Positions 33,746-43,264 of a DNA stretch of 64,000 nucleotides are shown here, one piece after another (positions within the stretch are counted from its first letter, which is position 1; each line of letters opens with the position of its first letter). The stretch spans positions 614,501 through 678,500 of the forward strand of contig WPIO01000018.1 of NCBI GenBank assembly GCA_009760855.2, in the 5' to 3' direction. This DNA comes from Cristatella mucedo (taxonomy: Eukaryota > Bryozoa > Phylactolaemata > Cristatellidae). Both the position numbers and the translations under genes were made by a program. Under the pieces are notes generated by a model. It was not told where the DNA came from and searched no databases. It worked only from the letters and a program-made list of their open reading frames with translations.

Positions 33746-34804
33746 TAAAAAGAACATCAATACTTCATGAGGCCATAAGATCAATTTAATTTAATATGTT
33801 ACTTCATTTTGAAAATTTTACTTTAATTTTAGTTTTTGGCTAATTCAATTAAATCATCATTAAAAATCTCTGACACGTTTTAAAAGAAATCTTGAACCAA
33901 TTTTCTTCGCATTTTTTATCCATAATGAATTTCGGAGCTTCAGTTGTAGTATTCTTTTGTTTAAAAGCTTCCTATACAAGCAGTAAAATAGCCGGAAAAA
34001 GAACAACTGTTTACTGCCTTTTTAATTTTTTGCAAAAGACAGCTTTGTTCCTGTTATTGTTTATACCAGAAACCCTAATTGGATCGCTAAGTAATTTACA
34101 TAGTCAGTTTCTAGCATATCCAGAATGCCTAGGGAGAGATTTGATCCGCTTAACATGCTACATATTTTTTTGAGTGTTTGCTATATTCATATGTCCTGTT
34201 TGTACGCATGCGTATACTTTAGCCTGTAGCCACATAGAAAATTCGTGTTTTTTTACGCTATCGATGCGTCCGTAGCTCATATTAAGTCTTCTCTGCGTTA
34301 GGGGAGCAATCAGCAACTTACAGCTTTCATCTCACAATCCAAATTAAAACAAAAAATTATAACACAGTCAGAGCTCAACTTACGATGGTTCGACTTATGC
34401 AAATTTAGACGTAGGAACTGGGCCATGACGAAACGAAAAAATGGAAAATCAATTTGCAGCCAATAAAACTTTCGAAATCCGTAAGGTTTACAAGATTAGA
34501 CGAAGCAGAAACCAGTCGTGAGGGCTTAAATGAAGAGAAAGCTGATGATCCTCCTGCGAGATCGCCCAAGTCCTCCTCACCCTCGTCCCAACAGTGCTCA
34601 ATGTACAGCATTACAACTACCAACATCTGTATGACACATTTATATTTTAGGTAAATATAATCGTATTTACTCGTTCTTATTCGTTTCTTCTTAGTTATTT
34701 ATTCGTACAAAAATTCGATTCATTTATCTCTCCATGATTTCGTCAAAACGTGCTATAGTAGAACGCATCGTATACTATTTTCAATTTCCAAAAATAAAAA
34801 ATTA
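33746..34804. other. Unassigned region beside the hAT relic
   Basis: AT-rich, and may include the hAT element's 5' end. At 34370-34425 GAGCTCAACTTACGATGG and TTCGACTTATGC resemble a terminal repeat of some pogo/Tc1-type elements, but no partner terminus was found. Frames 33892-34173 and 34454-34654 are not convincing. Confidence 0.35.
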
Positions 34805-34945
34805 AAATATAATAATAATACACCTGATAAATCACCCTCAAAGAACTCAATCTTTTTCTAGGTGGTTTACATTTTCTGAAAAGGAATGCGATTGAATGGT
34901 GAGTGGTATCATGCTGGATAAACAATATAAATAGCATGGTTAGCG
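34805..34945 (-). mobile_element. LINE-A 3' tail
   Basis: AATAATAATACACCTGATAA, then hairpin remnants (ACCCTCAAAGAACTCAATC, TTTTTCTAGGTGGTTTAC), then GAATGCGATTGAATGGTGAG, stopping in ATAGCATGGTTAGCGG. About 140 bp. Confidence 0.75.
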
Positions 34946-35002
34946 GCTTATGACAGGTTTTCCGGTCCCTGTCTATTCGTTAAGTTTTTTGACTAAGTGT
35001 AC

Positions 35003-35172
35003 TGTGAGCCGCGATGGCATATTAGGTAAAGCGGTTGCTTTCACGACGTCGGTCCCGAGGTCGTGGGTTCGATTCCTGCGGTGGGCGATTCTTTATCGCT
35101 ACTGCAAGCGGTGGTGATAGCCATAAAGGCTCTTTTATCGCTATACAAAAAGGGGCTGTTTAATCAGCTAGA
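35003..35172 (+). mobile_element. tRNA-derived SINE, best-preserved copy
   Basis: Head folds like a tRNA: GTGAGCCGCGATGGCATATT with A-box-like TGGCATATTAGG, a GACGTCGG..CCGAGGTCG stem, B box GGTTCGATTCC, and a closing GGTGGGCGA. The body contains TTTATCGCTACTGCAAGCGG and TTTTATCGCTATACAAAA, and ends GGGGCTGTTTAATCAGCTAG before an ATTTATT tail. Flanks are not LINE. The three other clear copies (26 kb, 49.7 kb, and the 4-kb relic) share head and body, so this is a real family. The parent tRNA is not assigned. Confidence 0.85.
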
Positions 35173-35772
35173 ATTAATTATTTATTTATTATGGTTAAAC
35201 CGCATTTTTCACCTGTAATAAGAGACCAGCCTCTCACTGCTCGAGTATCTTAGTGCTTCCCTGGCAGCTGCTCAGGCTGCCAGGCCGTTGGCTGAGTTAT
35301 TTAAAAGTCGAACTGGCTAGCTGCCATCTGTGATTGGATCAGCTGCAGAGGGCAGGCACCTGGGTTACCCACTAAGTCCTATCTGCTAAATCCGAGCCCT
35401 GAATCCTCTTCCCCCCCCCCCTCGACAGTCGAGGTTAACCAGCCGAATATTTGCTTTCACTGCGAAGCGAGGATCCAGTAATTCCGATCGAAGATATATG
35501 TGCTGCAAGTGAGACAGAGGCTGGCTTTGTCTGCGTATCAGACTTCTTGCTGCTACATAGAGCTGCTGCTTCCGGTGCTGCTACGTTTTCGCCCACGGCA
35601 GCGCCCCAGCAGGACGCTTTTACGCTGAGTGACAGCTGTAGGTGTTTGCGATTTGTTCACCGTTTGCATGTACCTGCTTACACTGTGCCTGCTGCTTGCA
35701 TATGTTACTGTCGATCACTTTTAACGCTTTCTATAAGCATCTGTAAAGTGCTTCGAAAGAGATTCAGATATA
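35173..35772. other. Unassigned spacer with a C11 run
   Basis: C homopolymer at 35411-35421. The 140-codon + frame 35451-35873 crosses into a LINE-A copy and has no domain of its own. Confidence 0.4.
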
Positions 35773-36285
35773 CTACCCCATCAGGCCAAGCATCGTACCA
35801 CCCGCTTTTCGGAATCCAACAGTCTACAAATACCTCGTACAAACCTCAAATCCTTTGGAGACCGTGCATTTAGTTCGTATGCTCCCACAGCCTGGAACTC
35901 CCTCCCGACCTGCGTCAGAACATCCCCCGACCTGACCAGATTTAAAAGGAACGTAAAAACACACCTATTTAGGACAGCATTTAGCGGGTCCCTGTGATTC
36001 GTCCTTGATGTGCTTATGCGTGCTGACACTGTGCATGCTGCCACTATCCACATTCGCATGCTGACCCTGTGCATGTCACCCCTAACCATATTATTCATTT
36101 TGTTTGTTTTTCAAGCATGATCTTACTTACCATTCAATTGCATTTCACTTTGCAGCAAATGTAAAGCGCCTAGAAAGAGATTAAGTTCTCTGAGGGCGCT
36201 TTATCAAGTGAATTATTATTACTATTATTATTAATCAGTTGTCTGAGGACACTGTACAATTGTATTATTATTGTTATTATTACAC
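35773..36285 (+). mobile_element. Young 5'-truncated LINE-A copy plus a second tail scrap
   Basis: From TACTACCCCATCAGGCCAAG through the ORF2 C-terminus (SNLKSFGDRAFSSYAP-like codons, AWNSLPTCVRTSPDLT) and 3' UTR to the hairpin (36163-36202) and an (ATT)n tail. Nearly identical to 43265-43750, so a recent insertion. Immediately after, 36238-36285 repeats TGTCTGAGGACACTGTACAA plus a second ATT run, apparently another degenerate tail in tandem. Confidence 0.85.
36163..36202 (+). other. LINE-A terminal 3' hairpin (reference copy)
   Basis: AAAGCGCCTAGAAAGAG pairs imperfectly with CTCTGAGGGCGCTTT across a TTAAGTT-type loop, followed by ATCAAGTGAATT and the ATT tail. The same structure ends nearly every LINE-A copy in the window, whatever its length. 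LINE reverse transcriptases of related clades recognise such 3' structures, so this is the probable RT recognition element; that role is inferred. Confidence 0.6.
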
Positions 36286-36289
36286 TGGG

Positions 36290-37380
36290 AGCATGGCACA
36301 CTTGCAGATTGTGCCAGTACAGGCATTGTTGGGCAAATTGTATAAGACTTCGATGGTTTCGTTTGCAAACAGGCTTTCGCACTACACCCTGACAAGAGAT
36401 AAGAAATCTATTGGGCTGTGGCGGCAGCTAAATTACTCAGGCTTTGCGAACAGAGGCATGAAAATCACGTGCCGCCCTTGGTATTGTTTGGCGATAGTTC
36501 TTGCTGTGGAAGTGCTCAGTAACTGTGGCTCTGCTATTTACACTTGCTCAATCAACTCCGACGATTCTAGAGCAGCGTTCGAAGCAGCTTTCAGAAGCCA
36601 AACTCTACATCTCGCCTCGCCACCGAATCGCCGCCAGACTCCAAGTGCTCGGAAAACTTGAACTTCATGCTTCAGCCAACGGTTTGGCGAAAGTCGTTCA
36701 AGTATCCTAAAACTCTATTCGCATCTCGCTAAGGCAAAAGGAGGTTGGTTCATTTGACTGTTCTTTCATTTAGTCACACTGATCTAAAGCAAGCGTCAGC
36801 AAAGGTAGCAGTAACAAGCATCCGATCAGCTCCAGCCCTGCTCAGACTGATTAGCTTAATTTAAGCTTGCTAACCAGCATGACCCGAACGAAACGTTACG
36901 CATTCTCAGAGCAAATGACTGATTTATTGCCTAGCAGGCATGGTGTATTCACTCAAATATATTCAGGTCACCCGTTGCTGCTCACTTCAGGCAGGAGCCT
37001 GTTGATTTCTTGGGAAACGTGGTTTATATTGCGTTTGAGGTTATTGCTGCCGAAGCTATACAAACTGTTGCATCCATCGAGTTTGAGGAGCTTTACTTTA
37101 GCATTTTTGCCGCAGGAGGCGGCTCTAGGCAGGTTACCACTGCATGACTCGATGCCTGTGAGACAGGCACCCACTGTAAATATGTGTACAGATCGGCTGT
37201 GAACATTGACAGGGGTTAGGTTTTGGCAAGCGTCGTGCCAAAAATCACAGACTATTTATTTGCAAAATCCCAAGAAGAAGGAATGCCGAAACGTCTGGTC
37301 GCTTAAGATCGACCTCGATAATTTTGAGTTGTGCATGTGGAAGAGTCCGTATTACTTACTGTCTGTCCTTGGAACCTCTA
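36290..37380. other. Unassigned region
   Basis: Frames 36239-36661 and 36867-37202 have no recognisable domain. No repeat family seen. Confidence 0.35.
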
Positions 37381-37934
37381 AAGCCTGGTTTAGACGAGTG
37401 TCTTGCTTCCTACACCAACTTGGAGTCTTACTTCGGTCTTCCGGTTTGAAGGAGGTCTAGACGGCAGTCTTGCTCACTGTCCGGCTTCCAACTCGCTCCG
37501 CGCCCACTGAGCGTTCATGGAAAAGCGGGGGGGGGGGGGGGGGGGGAGTTTCTCTACAGCCGTGCTTCGCTAATTCAATTACCGGTAGAATGAAACCGGT
37601 CCGCTATAGTCCTTATCGCTCTCTTATTCAAATCCGACTCTTGAACTCCGAACTCAGTGTGGGCCATAAAAAGGGACTCGCCAGGAATGAATGCATCGAT
37701 GACTTTGCTGGTCAAGTCGTCTGCCACTCCTAGAGTTAAGCAACGTAGTAGGCGCGGCCTGAATTGCGTCTACGATTGGTCAATTGCCGGGTCTGGGCCG
37801 AAAGTAGAACCAGGTTTGGCTACTGCGTCTTAGCTAAGTCTTCCCTAAATCTGGACCAGCCCTGTGGTATTTGTGACGTCCACACCGAAGACTCCAAGTT
37901 GGTAGGAAGCAAGACTATCGTCTAAACCAGGCTT
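37381..37934. mobile_element. 554-bp MITE-like element with about 48-bp terminal inverted repeats
   Basis: The left end AAGCCTGGTTTAGACGAGTG, TCTTGCTTCCTAC, ACCAACTTGGAGTCTT (37381-37429) is matched in reverse complement by 37886-37934, with one or two small indels. The interior has no coding frame and contains a second, partial version of the terminus (GTCTAGACGGCAGTCTTGCT at about 37456) and a G20 run. No clear target duplication (flanks CCTCTA and GCGATC). Superfamily not assigned. Confidence 0.75.
37527..37546 (+). repeat. Poly-G run of 20 nt
   Basis: Uninterrupted guanines inside the MITE, with clear G-quadruplex potential. The true length may be uncertain because sequencing of long G runs is error-prone. 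Confidence 0.8.
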
Positions 37935-38324
37935 GCGATCTTGTGCGGTGCAGCTTTGTTATGAGAAATCGATCCTATTTCAGGATTTTTGTATGCTTAG
38001 ATTGCATACTTATCAATGCAGCCGAAGCCCTAGCGCATGGTTGACATCTATCATCTGCAAAAGAGCCAGCTTACGAATCCTTCAAGAAATCGATGATAAG
38101 TTTAACCATCGATCCGATTGCCGTAGACATTGTACTGACATCTCATACACAGCTGCATTAGACTCGGTGAAGCCTCTTCATTATCTCGACAGCAAAGGCT
38201 GAGATAGGCCATCGCTGGTCACGTGTCACGAGACTACCAGACCCGAGCTCAGTTTGCCAACGCTTGGCCCGATAGGTTTATTGTGCTGGTGGAAACACAG
38301 CTCTGGATTTTAAAAACAATATCA
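37935..38324. other. Unassigned spacer
   Basis: Frame 37933-38202 (+) has no recognisable domain. Confidence 0.3.
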
Positions 38325-38740
38325 GTCTCATAATTTATTTCATGAAGTGCTCTCTCCGAAATAACTCCCTACCCAGGTGATTTACAACCCTGTAAGACAG
38401 TCACTAACCAAGTAACAATGATGTGAAACGTATCGTGCTTAGACAAGCATGCAAAAGCACACACATGTCATCATACTTAGATGAGCATGCAAAATCGAAC
38501 CTGAAGACGCTCGGGATTACTGACAGGGCCACTTGCTAGCCGAGCCTCTTGTTAGAAGGATGCACTGGAAGACACCTGCTTGCTCGCAAAGCAAACTGGA
38601 ACACGCAAAAACTACTAGTTCACTGGTACACAGAGAAAATGGAGCCGAGCAGATGACCTTTAGATGAGACTTAGGTGATGCAAAAGCCATTCTCGGTAGG
38701 TGACAGCAACCAGGAATGAGTTCCAGACTTTTTGTCTGCT
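38325..38740 (-). mobile_element. LINE-C fragment
   Basis: Minus-strand remnant. A decayed terminal hairpin (GTGCTCTCTCCGAAATAACT, CAGGTGATTTACAACC), a 3' UTR with AAGCATGCAAAAGCACACAC, and at the right edge the C-terminal ORF2 landmark CAGGAATGAGTTCCAGACTT, which corresponds to the conserved AWNSLP codons of LINE-A. Confidence 0.5.
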
Positions 38741-38744
38741 CGAA

Positions 38745-38830
38745 TAATTAATAATAATAGTAATACATTTTTATAGCACCCTCAGAGAGCTAAATCGCTT
38801 TCTAAGCACTTCACTTATTCTGTAAAGGAT
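38745..38830 (-). mobile_element. LINE-A 3' tail
   Basis: AATAATAGTAATACATTTTT, then AGCACCCTCAGAGAGCTAAA, then GCTTTCTAAGCACTTCAC: tail and hairpin only. It abuts the LINE-C fragment. A C12 run follows at 38931-38942. Confidence 0.65.
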
Positions 38831-39154
38831 CAGCTATAGATGTCAACTCTGTGCGAGGTGCAAGGAGACACGCCCTTCAAGGAGCAACCGGTGGGAGAGG
38901 GCACTGGTCTAGCAAAGAGATAGGTTAGCTCCCCCCCCCCCCAGGTCCTTAGCTCCAGCTAATATGCCGTCGTTTGTTCATAGAACCAGCGAACTTCCGG
39001 CTACGTACACAGTGCCCATAGCAGGAAGAGAGGAGAGCGAGATCAGTGCTCTGTGCTAAATGACCACTTAACGGCGACGCCGAATTAGCTGCTACGGGCG
39101 GTGCGATCATAGCAGAAAGTGAGCGAGATCTATAAATAGACGACGCCGTATTTG
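38831..39154. other. Unassigned spacer with a C12 run
   Basis: Poly-C at 38931-38942. Nothing else recognised. Confidence 0.35.
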
Positions 39155-39305
39155 TTGCTAGCTCACGGGCAAGGAGCTTGCATTTAGCGACCCTGTCGTT
39201 GGTTCGAGTCCTACAGCAGTCAGTCACTCAATATCTACTGCAAGCAGGAGCGATAGCCAATATGGCTCTTAAACTGATATGTAAATTAACCTCTTGAATC
39301 AGCAG
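39155..39305 (+). mobile_element. tRNA-derived SINE, second subfamily
   Basis: A-box-like region GCTCACGGGCAAGGAGCTTG and B box GGTTCGAGTCC (39201-39211), then body CTACTGCAAGCAGGAGCGAT and ATGGCTCTTAAACTGATATG, ending TTGAATCAGCAG. Head and tail end match 59148-59305 better than the 35-kb copy, so two subfamilies share a body. Confidence 0.65.
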
Positions 39306-40334
39306 ACTTTACATTACCATATGTACATAGTCTTGTTCAAGCAAGTAAAAGCGACTTACAGGCAAAGTAAGGGAAGATCTTGAGATCTATGTAGGGCGCT
39401 GTATACGGAGCCATTGAAGCTCGGCCAGATGCGTGTACAGTGGCTGCTACATCGTTTCAGACAGATTAGACTAGCTGCTGAGTTTAGCCTTTCTTTCGGC
39501 CGATTAAAGAGAGAGGACCTTAGTGCAGTAAGCAATCCAAAGTGGTGAGAGTCCACTAAAGTGACGGTTGTAGAATAAGTCCTCGGTTAACTGTCGGTTA
39601 TGCCTTAGATTCTGGACTACATGCTCTTGAATGCAAATCTACCTGGTGGTAAACATGACATAAATTCAGTCTACAAAGCGCTCAAAAAAGACGAAATTAT
39701 GAAGTTATGCCCCAAAAATGCCACAACGAGGCAGCAGAGCTGGTATAGGGATTCATGTGCACCTGCAATGACACCCACAAGCTACCATTTACTGAGCTCG
39801 ATTATCACATACCTTTTGCCTCAGAAATACTTGCGAAACTAGCTTATACCCACAAAATTTTAGAAAAACTAATTTAAAAATTACAGACTTTCAAAACACA
39901 GACTAATTCAAAGAAATATTTTGTCAATTATCTGGAAAAAATTCCCTTGAGTAATCCCGACCATTAATTTGAATTTACTTATTAATCAAACTTTCTGTCG
40001 CTTGTAAACGTCTCCCAGTCATTTTTCCCAGCCATTCAATCAGCCAAATTCAATTTGAAAATCAAGGGCCTTGCACAAAAGCCCAGAAACACCTGTTGCA
40101 CAAGAGCTCACACAGATTCATCGACCAGACCATCCTTAAGACTTGTTGTCCTGGCCGGGCTCTCTTTTTGAATTAGTTTCACTTGGAAGTAATCGCCGCT
40201 GCGTGTATACACTTAATTAAATGACGCTCTGATGAAAGGCCTGTTTGTCCTTATTTCATAACTTTACTAACAATTGAATATCCATCACTAGCTATGAGAA
40301 TGCATGTTGTAGCTACAAATGCACAATAACAACT
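39306..40334. other. Unassigned region
   Basis: No repeat family or coding exon recognised. Confidence 0.35.
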
Positions 40335-40486
40335 GACCACACCTCGGCCCCGATATTTTTTAAACTCCTGCGACCATAGCTGTAGTGATAAACCAAATAT
40401 ATAGATATATATATATAAATAATTAAATAGCTAAAATAATTATGTATAGATATATAATAAATATAAATAAGTAAATATTATAAAGA
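40335..40486. repeat. AT-rich duplicated block, copy 1
   Basis: Begins CCACACCTCGGCCCCGATAT, continues AACTCCTGCGACCATAGCTG and GATAAACCAAATATATAG, then a long A/T-only stretch ending TAAATATTATAAAGAG. Nearly identical to 42353-42506. It sits directly at the 5' edge of a + strand LINE-B copy. Confidence 0.85.
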
Positions 40487-41425
40487 GTAATACTTCTATG
40501 CTGACGATACTCAGTTGTATTTGTCATTTGAACCGTCGGAATCTGCTGCAGCAACTGAGAAACTGAATGCTTGCCTTGTCGATATTCGATCCTGGATGTC
40601 GGAAAACTTCCTGAAATTAAATGACGATAAAACCGAACTGCTGCTCATAGGACACCCTAAGCGTGTGGCTGGATTAAAAGGCTTTGCTGTTCTAATAGGT
40701 GATGCTATTGTGCGACCTTCACCACTCGCTCGTAATCTAGGTGTCGTGTTCGACAGCTGCCTCAATTTCAAAAAGCTTCATTCAGAAGACTGCCTCTACA
40801 GCTAGCCATCACATCCGATCCCTATCCAAGATTAGAAGCTGTCTCCCACAGTGGCTTGTAAAAAATTTAACTAGCTCTTTAGTTCTGTCTCGGCTTGATT
40901 ATTGTAATTCCCTTTTGGCTGGGCTACCAAAGAAAGCTATTATGCCACTACAGTGGACTATGAATATGGCTGCAAGGCTGGTCTTCAAGTCCCAGCGGTT
41001 TGAGCTCATGTCACCTCTGCTGAAAGAGCTAGGATGGTTGCGGGTTGAGCAAAGGATACAGAGCAAAGTTCTTATGCTGACCCACAAGGCCCTGAGCCAC
41101 GGCTTGGCTCCTTCATACCTAGCTGAACTGCTGCATCAGTTTCAGCCTGTTCGTGCCCTCAGGTCCTGTGTGGACAATAAATTAGCTGCCCCATTCCTCC
41201 GCTTAAAGACAGTTGGCGACAGAAGCTTTAGCTCTGCAGGTCCTAGACTGTGGAACTCGCTTCCACAATTCTTCTGTCTACTTGCTCCTAAGTCATCCTT
41301 TCCCTCCCTTACAGCCTTTTATTCTATCTCGTCCCCGTTTTCTCACTCCCTCCTTCTGCTCTCCTCTCCCATATTCCTCTATCCTCTCCACTATTTCTAC
41401 TCCAACCCCAGCACTTTCAAGACCC
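40487..41425 (+). mobile_element. Well-preserved LINE-B copy, 5'-truncated inside RT motif C
   Basis: Begins at FYADD (TTCTATGCTGACGATACTC). Frame 40515-40805 reads LYLSFEPSESAAATEKLNAC, then RSWMSENFLKLNDDKTELLL and ARNLGVVFDSCLNFKK. A frameshift near 40770 passes to 40741-41430 with SFIQKTASTASHHIRSLSKI, LSRLDYCNSLLAGLPKKAI, MNMAARLVFKSQRFELMSPL, LAPSYLAELLHQFQPVRALR and GDRSFSSAGPRLWNSLPQFF. The last 150 bp (pyrimidine-rich) diverge from other LINE-B 3' ends. The frame is otherwise open over 300 codons, so this is the youngest LINE-B here. Confidence 0.85.
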
Positions 41426-41435
41426 ATTAGGCCAG

Positions 41436-43200
41436 CATGCATTGATAATAAAAATAATGTCTTTATATAGCACCTTCATAAAACTTAATTTCTGTCTAGG
41501 TACTTAATGCATGCTGCAAAGGAAGCACGACGAAACGGTCAGTGGTAACAATGTGCACAATGTCAACAAGCAAAACACGGTTAAGGCAACCTATACAACA
41601 TATCAACGAGTAAATGTGATTAGTGGCAGCATACCGAGTGCCAGCACACATGGGCACATAAAGTACGAATCACATAAATCCACACAATGCTTCGAGGAAC
41701 TGTTAAGTTTTAGCCTCTTTCTAAATTTCTTCAAGTCAGGAAGTGTAGTGACTTCAGCAGAAAGTGAGTTCAAGGGTTTGGGAGCACACCTACTAAAGAC
41801 ACGGTCTCCTAAGGATTTAAGGTTCGTGAGATGTATAGCTACACGGTTTGATTCAGAAAAGTGGGTGGTGCGATGCCAAGCCATTGTGATGGATAAGTTC
41901 TGACAATTAGGGTGGAGCCAGAGAAGGAAGTGGCCCTACAAGAGAGTGACAGAACTTTGAAGCCGATGTGCTGCTTGATTGAGAGCCAGTTCAGCTCAGC
42001 TAGCAGCGATGTGATGTGGTAATAGCAACACTCACGACAGACAAGCTTGGCAGCAGAGTTTGGCAGCAGCTGGAAGCACCTGTTTGCACAGGACTGTAGA
42101 CCAGCAAACAGTGAGTTGCAGAAGTCGAGAAGGTGTGCCACAAATGCATGGACCGATTTGGATGTAGTATCCCTGTTTAACAAGCCCAAATTTTAGCAAT
42201 GTCGTATAGTTGATAGTAAGCAGACGTTACTGCAGAGCAGATGTGGTCGTCTAATACAAGGTAACTTTGGAATTGGACACTTTTATTTCGTGCAGATGCA
42301 ACAGGAGATGTGCAGGCTGAGCCGATTTTGAGCGCTAAGCTTTCCAATTTCACAGCCACACCTCTGCCCCGATATTGATTAAACTCCTGCGACCATAGCT
42401 GCAGTGATAAACCAAATATATAGATTTATATCTAAATAATTAAATAGCTAAAATAATTATGTATATATATATATAATAAATATAAATAAGTAAATATTAT
42501 AAAGAGTTGGCCCATAACTAGTTAGTTGGTTTAATCTTCATTCAATTTGAGAAAGTTAGTTGCCAACTACGAGGGGATGTCAGCAATGCGTGAGAGAGTT
42601 TGATGTGCTGGGTGGCTTGGAGGAATTAAAGAAAATCTACAGCTGAGTATCATCTGAATAGAAGTGAAAGCCTAGATCGTGCTTAGCGATCACATTGGCA
42701 AGCAGGAGAGTTTTAACTGCTAAGAGAATCAGACCAAGCACAGAGCTTAGAGGTAACACAAACTACTACGGTTTCTCGGGTGATCTCTTCCTGTTTACTG
42801 ATGTAAACAGGCAGAGATCATCCGAGAAACCACTATACTGATATAGGACTTATACCATTCTGGTGCTGCGCCAGTGATGTGCAGGTAAGATGGAGGGCAC
42901 TCAAGAAGGACTTGGTGATTAATAGAATCAAATGCTGCCAAACGATCAAGCAAAACAAGCAGAGAGACTTACCCTCAGTCTGCATTCCTGAGAAGGTCGT
43001 TAAATACCCTAACCACTGCCTACTCAGTGGAGTAATCAACTCTAAAACCAGACTGTAATTTGCCTGTTAGGTTTGATGTTTCTGTGTAAGAGCTCAGCTG
43101 GTCTGCTCGTTTCAGCGTCTTTGATTGAAACGTATAATGAGATGAAACTTGTTGGAAGCTGCTCAAGTTTTCTTGGTCTGACGTTGCTTTTCTAATTAGA
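41436..43200 (-). mobile_element. Diverged LINE-A copy interrupted by the AT-rich block
   Basis: Minus strand from tail (AATAAAAATAATGTCTTTAT) and 3' UTR through C-terminal codons (frame 41884-41603: HLTNLKSLGDRVFSRCAPK) and the VHAFVAHLLDFCNSLFAGLQ stretch (42189-41839). After the AT-rich block (42353-42506) it continues with FLxLN and GVPQGS region remnants up to motif A (AAFDSINHQVLLECPPS-like, near 42890-42930) and FLRNAD-like codons. Stops and indels throughout. It contains a 29-bp inverted repeat at 42770-42831. Confidence 0.75.
42353..42506. repeat. AT-rich duplicated block, copy 2, inside LINE-A
   Basis: Same order as 40335-40486 (CCACACCTCTGCCCCGATAT to TATTATAAAGAG) with a few substitutions and length changes in the TA runs. 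It replaces about 15 bp of the host LINE, so the join is not a clean insertion. Confidence 0.85.
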
Positions 43201-43264
43201 ATGTGATGGCCACAGAGATTTCCTAGCCCGACATAAAACGGTCATCCACTCTCAGTGTAGTCTG

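Noticed and set aside
34370-34425. pogo/Tc1-type terminal repeat (ACTTACGATGGTTCGACTTA-like)
   Set aside because: Suggestive, but I found no opposite terminus or transposase within several kb.
35003-35090. Genuine tRNA gene (also 25951, 49855 and 59148)
   Set aside because: Pol III boxes are present, but a shared non-tRNA body follows in every copy and acceptor-stem pairing is poor; these are SINE heads.
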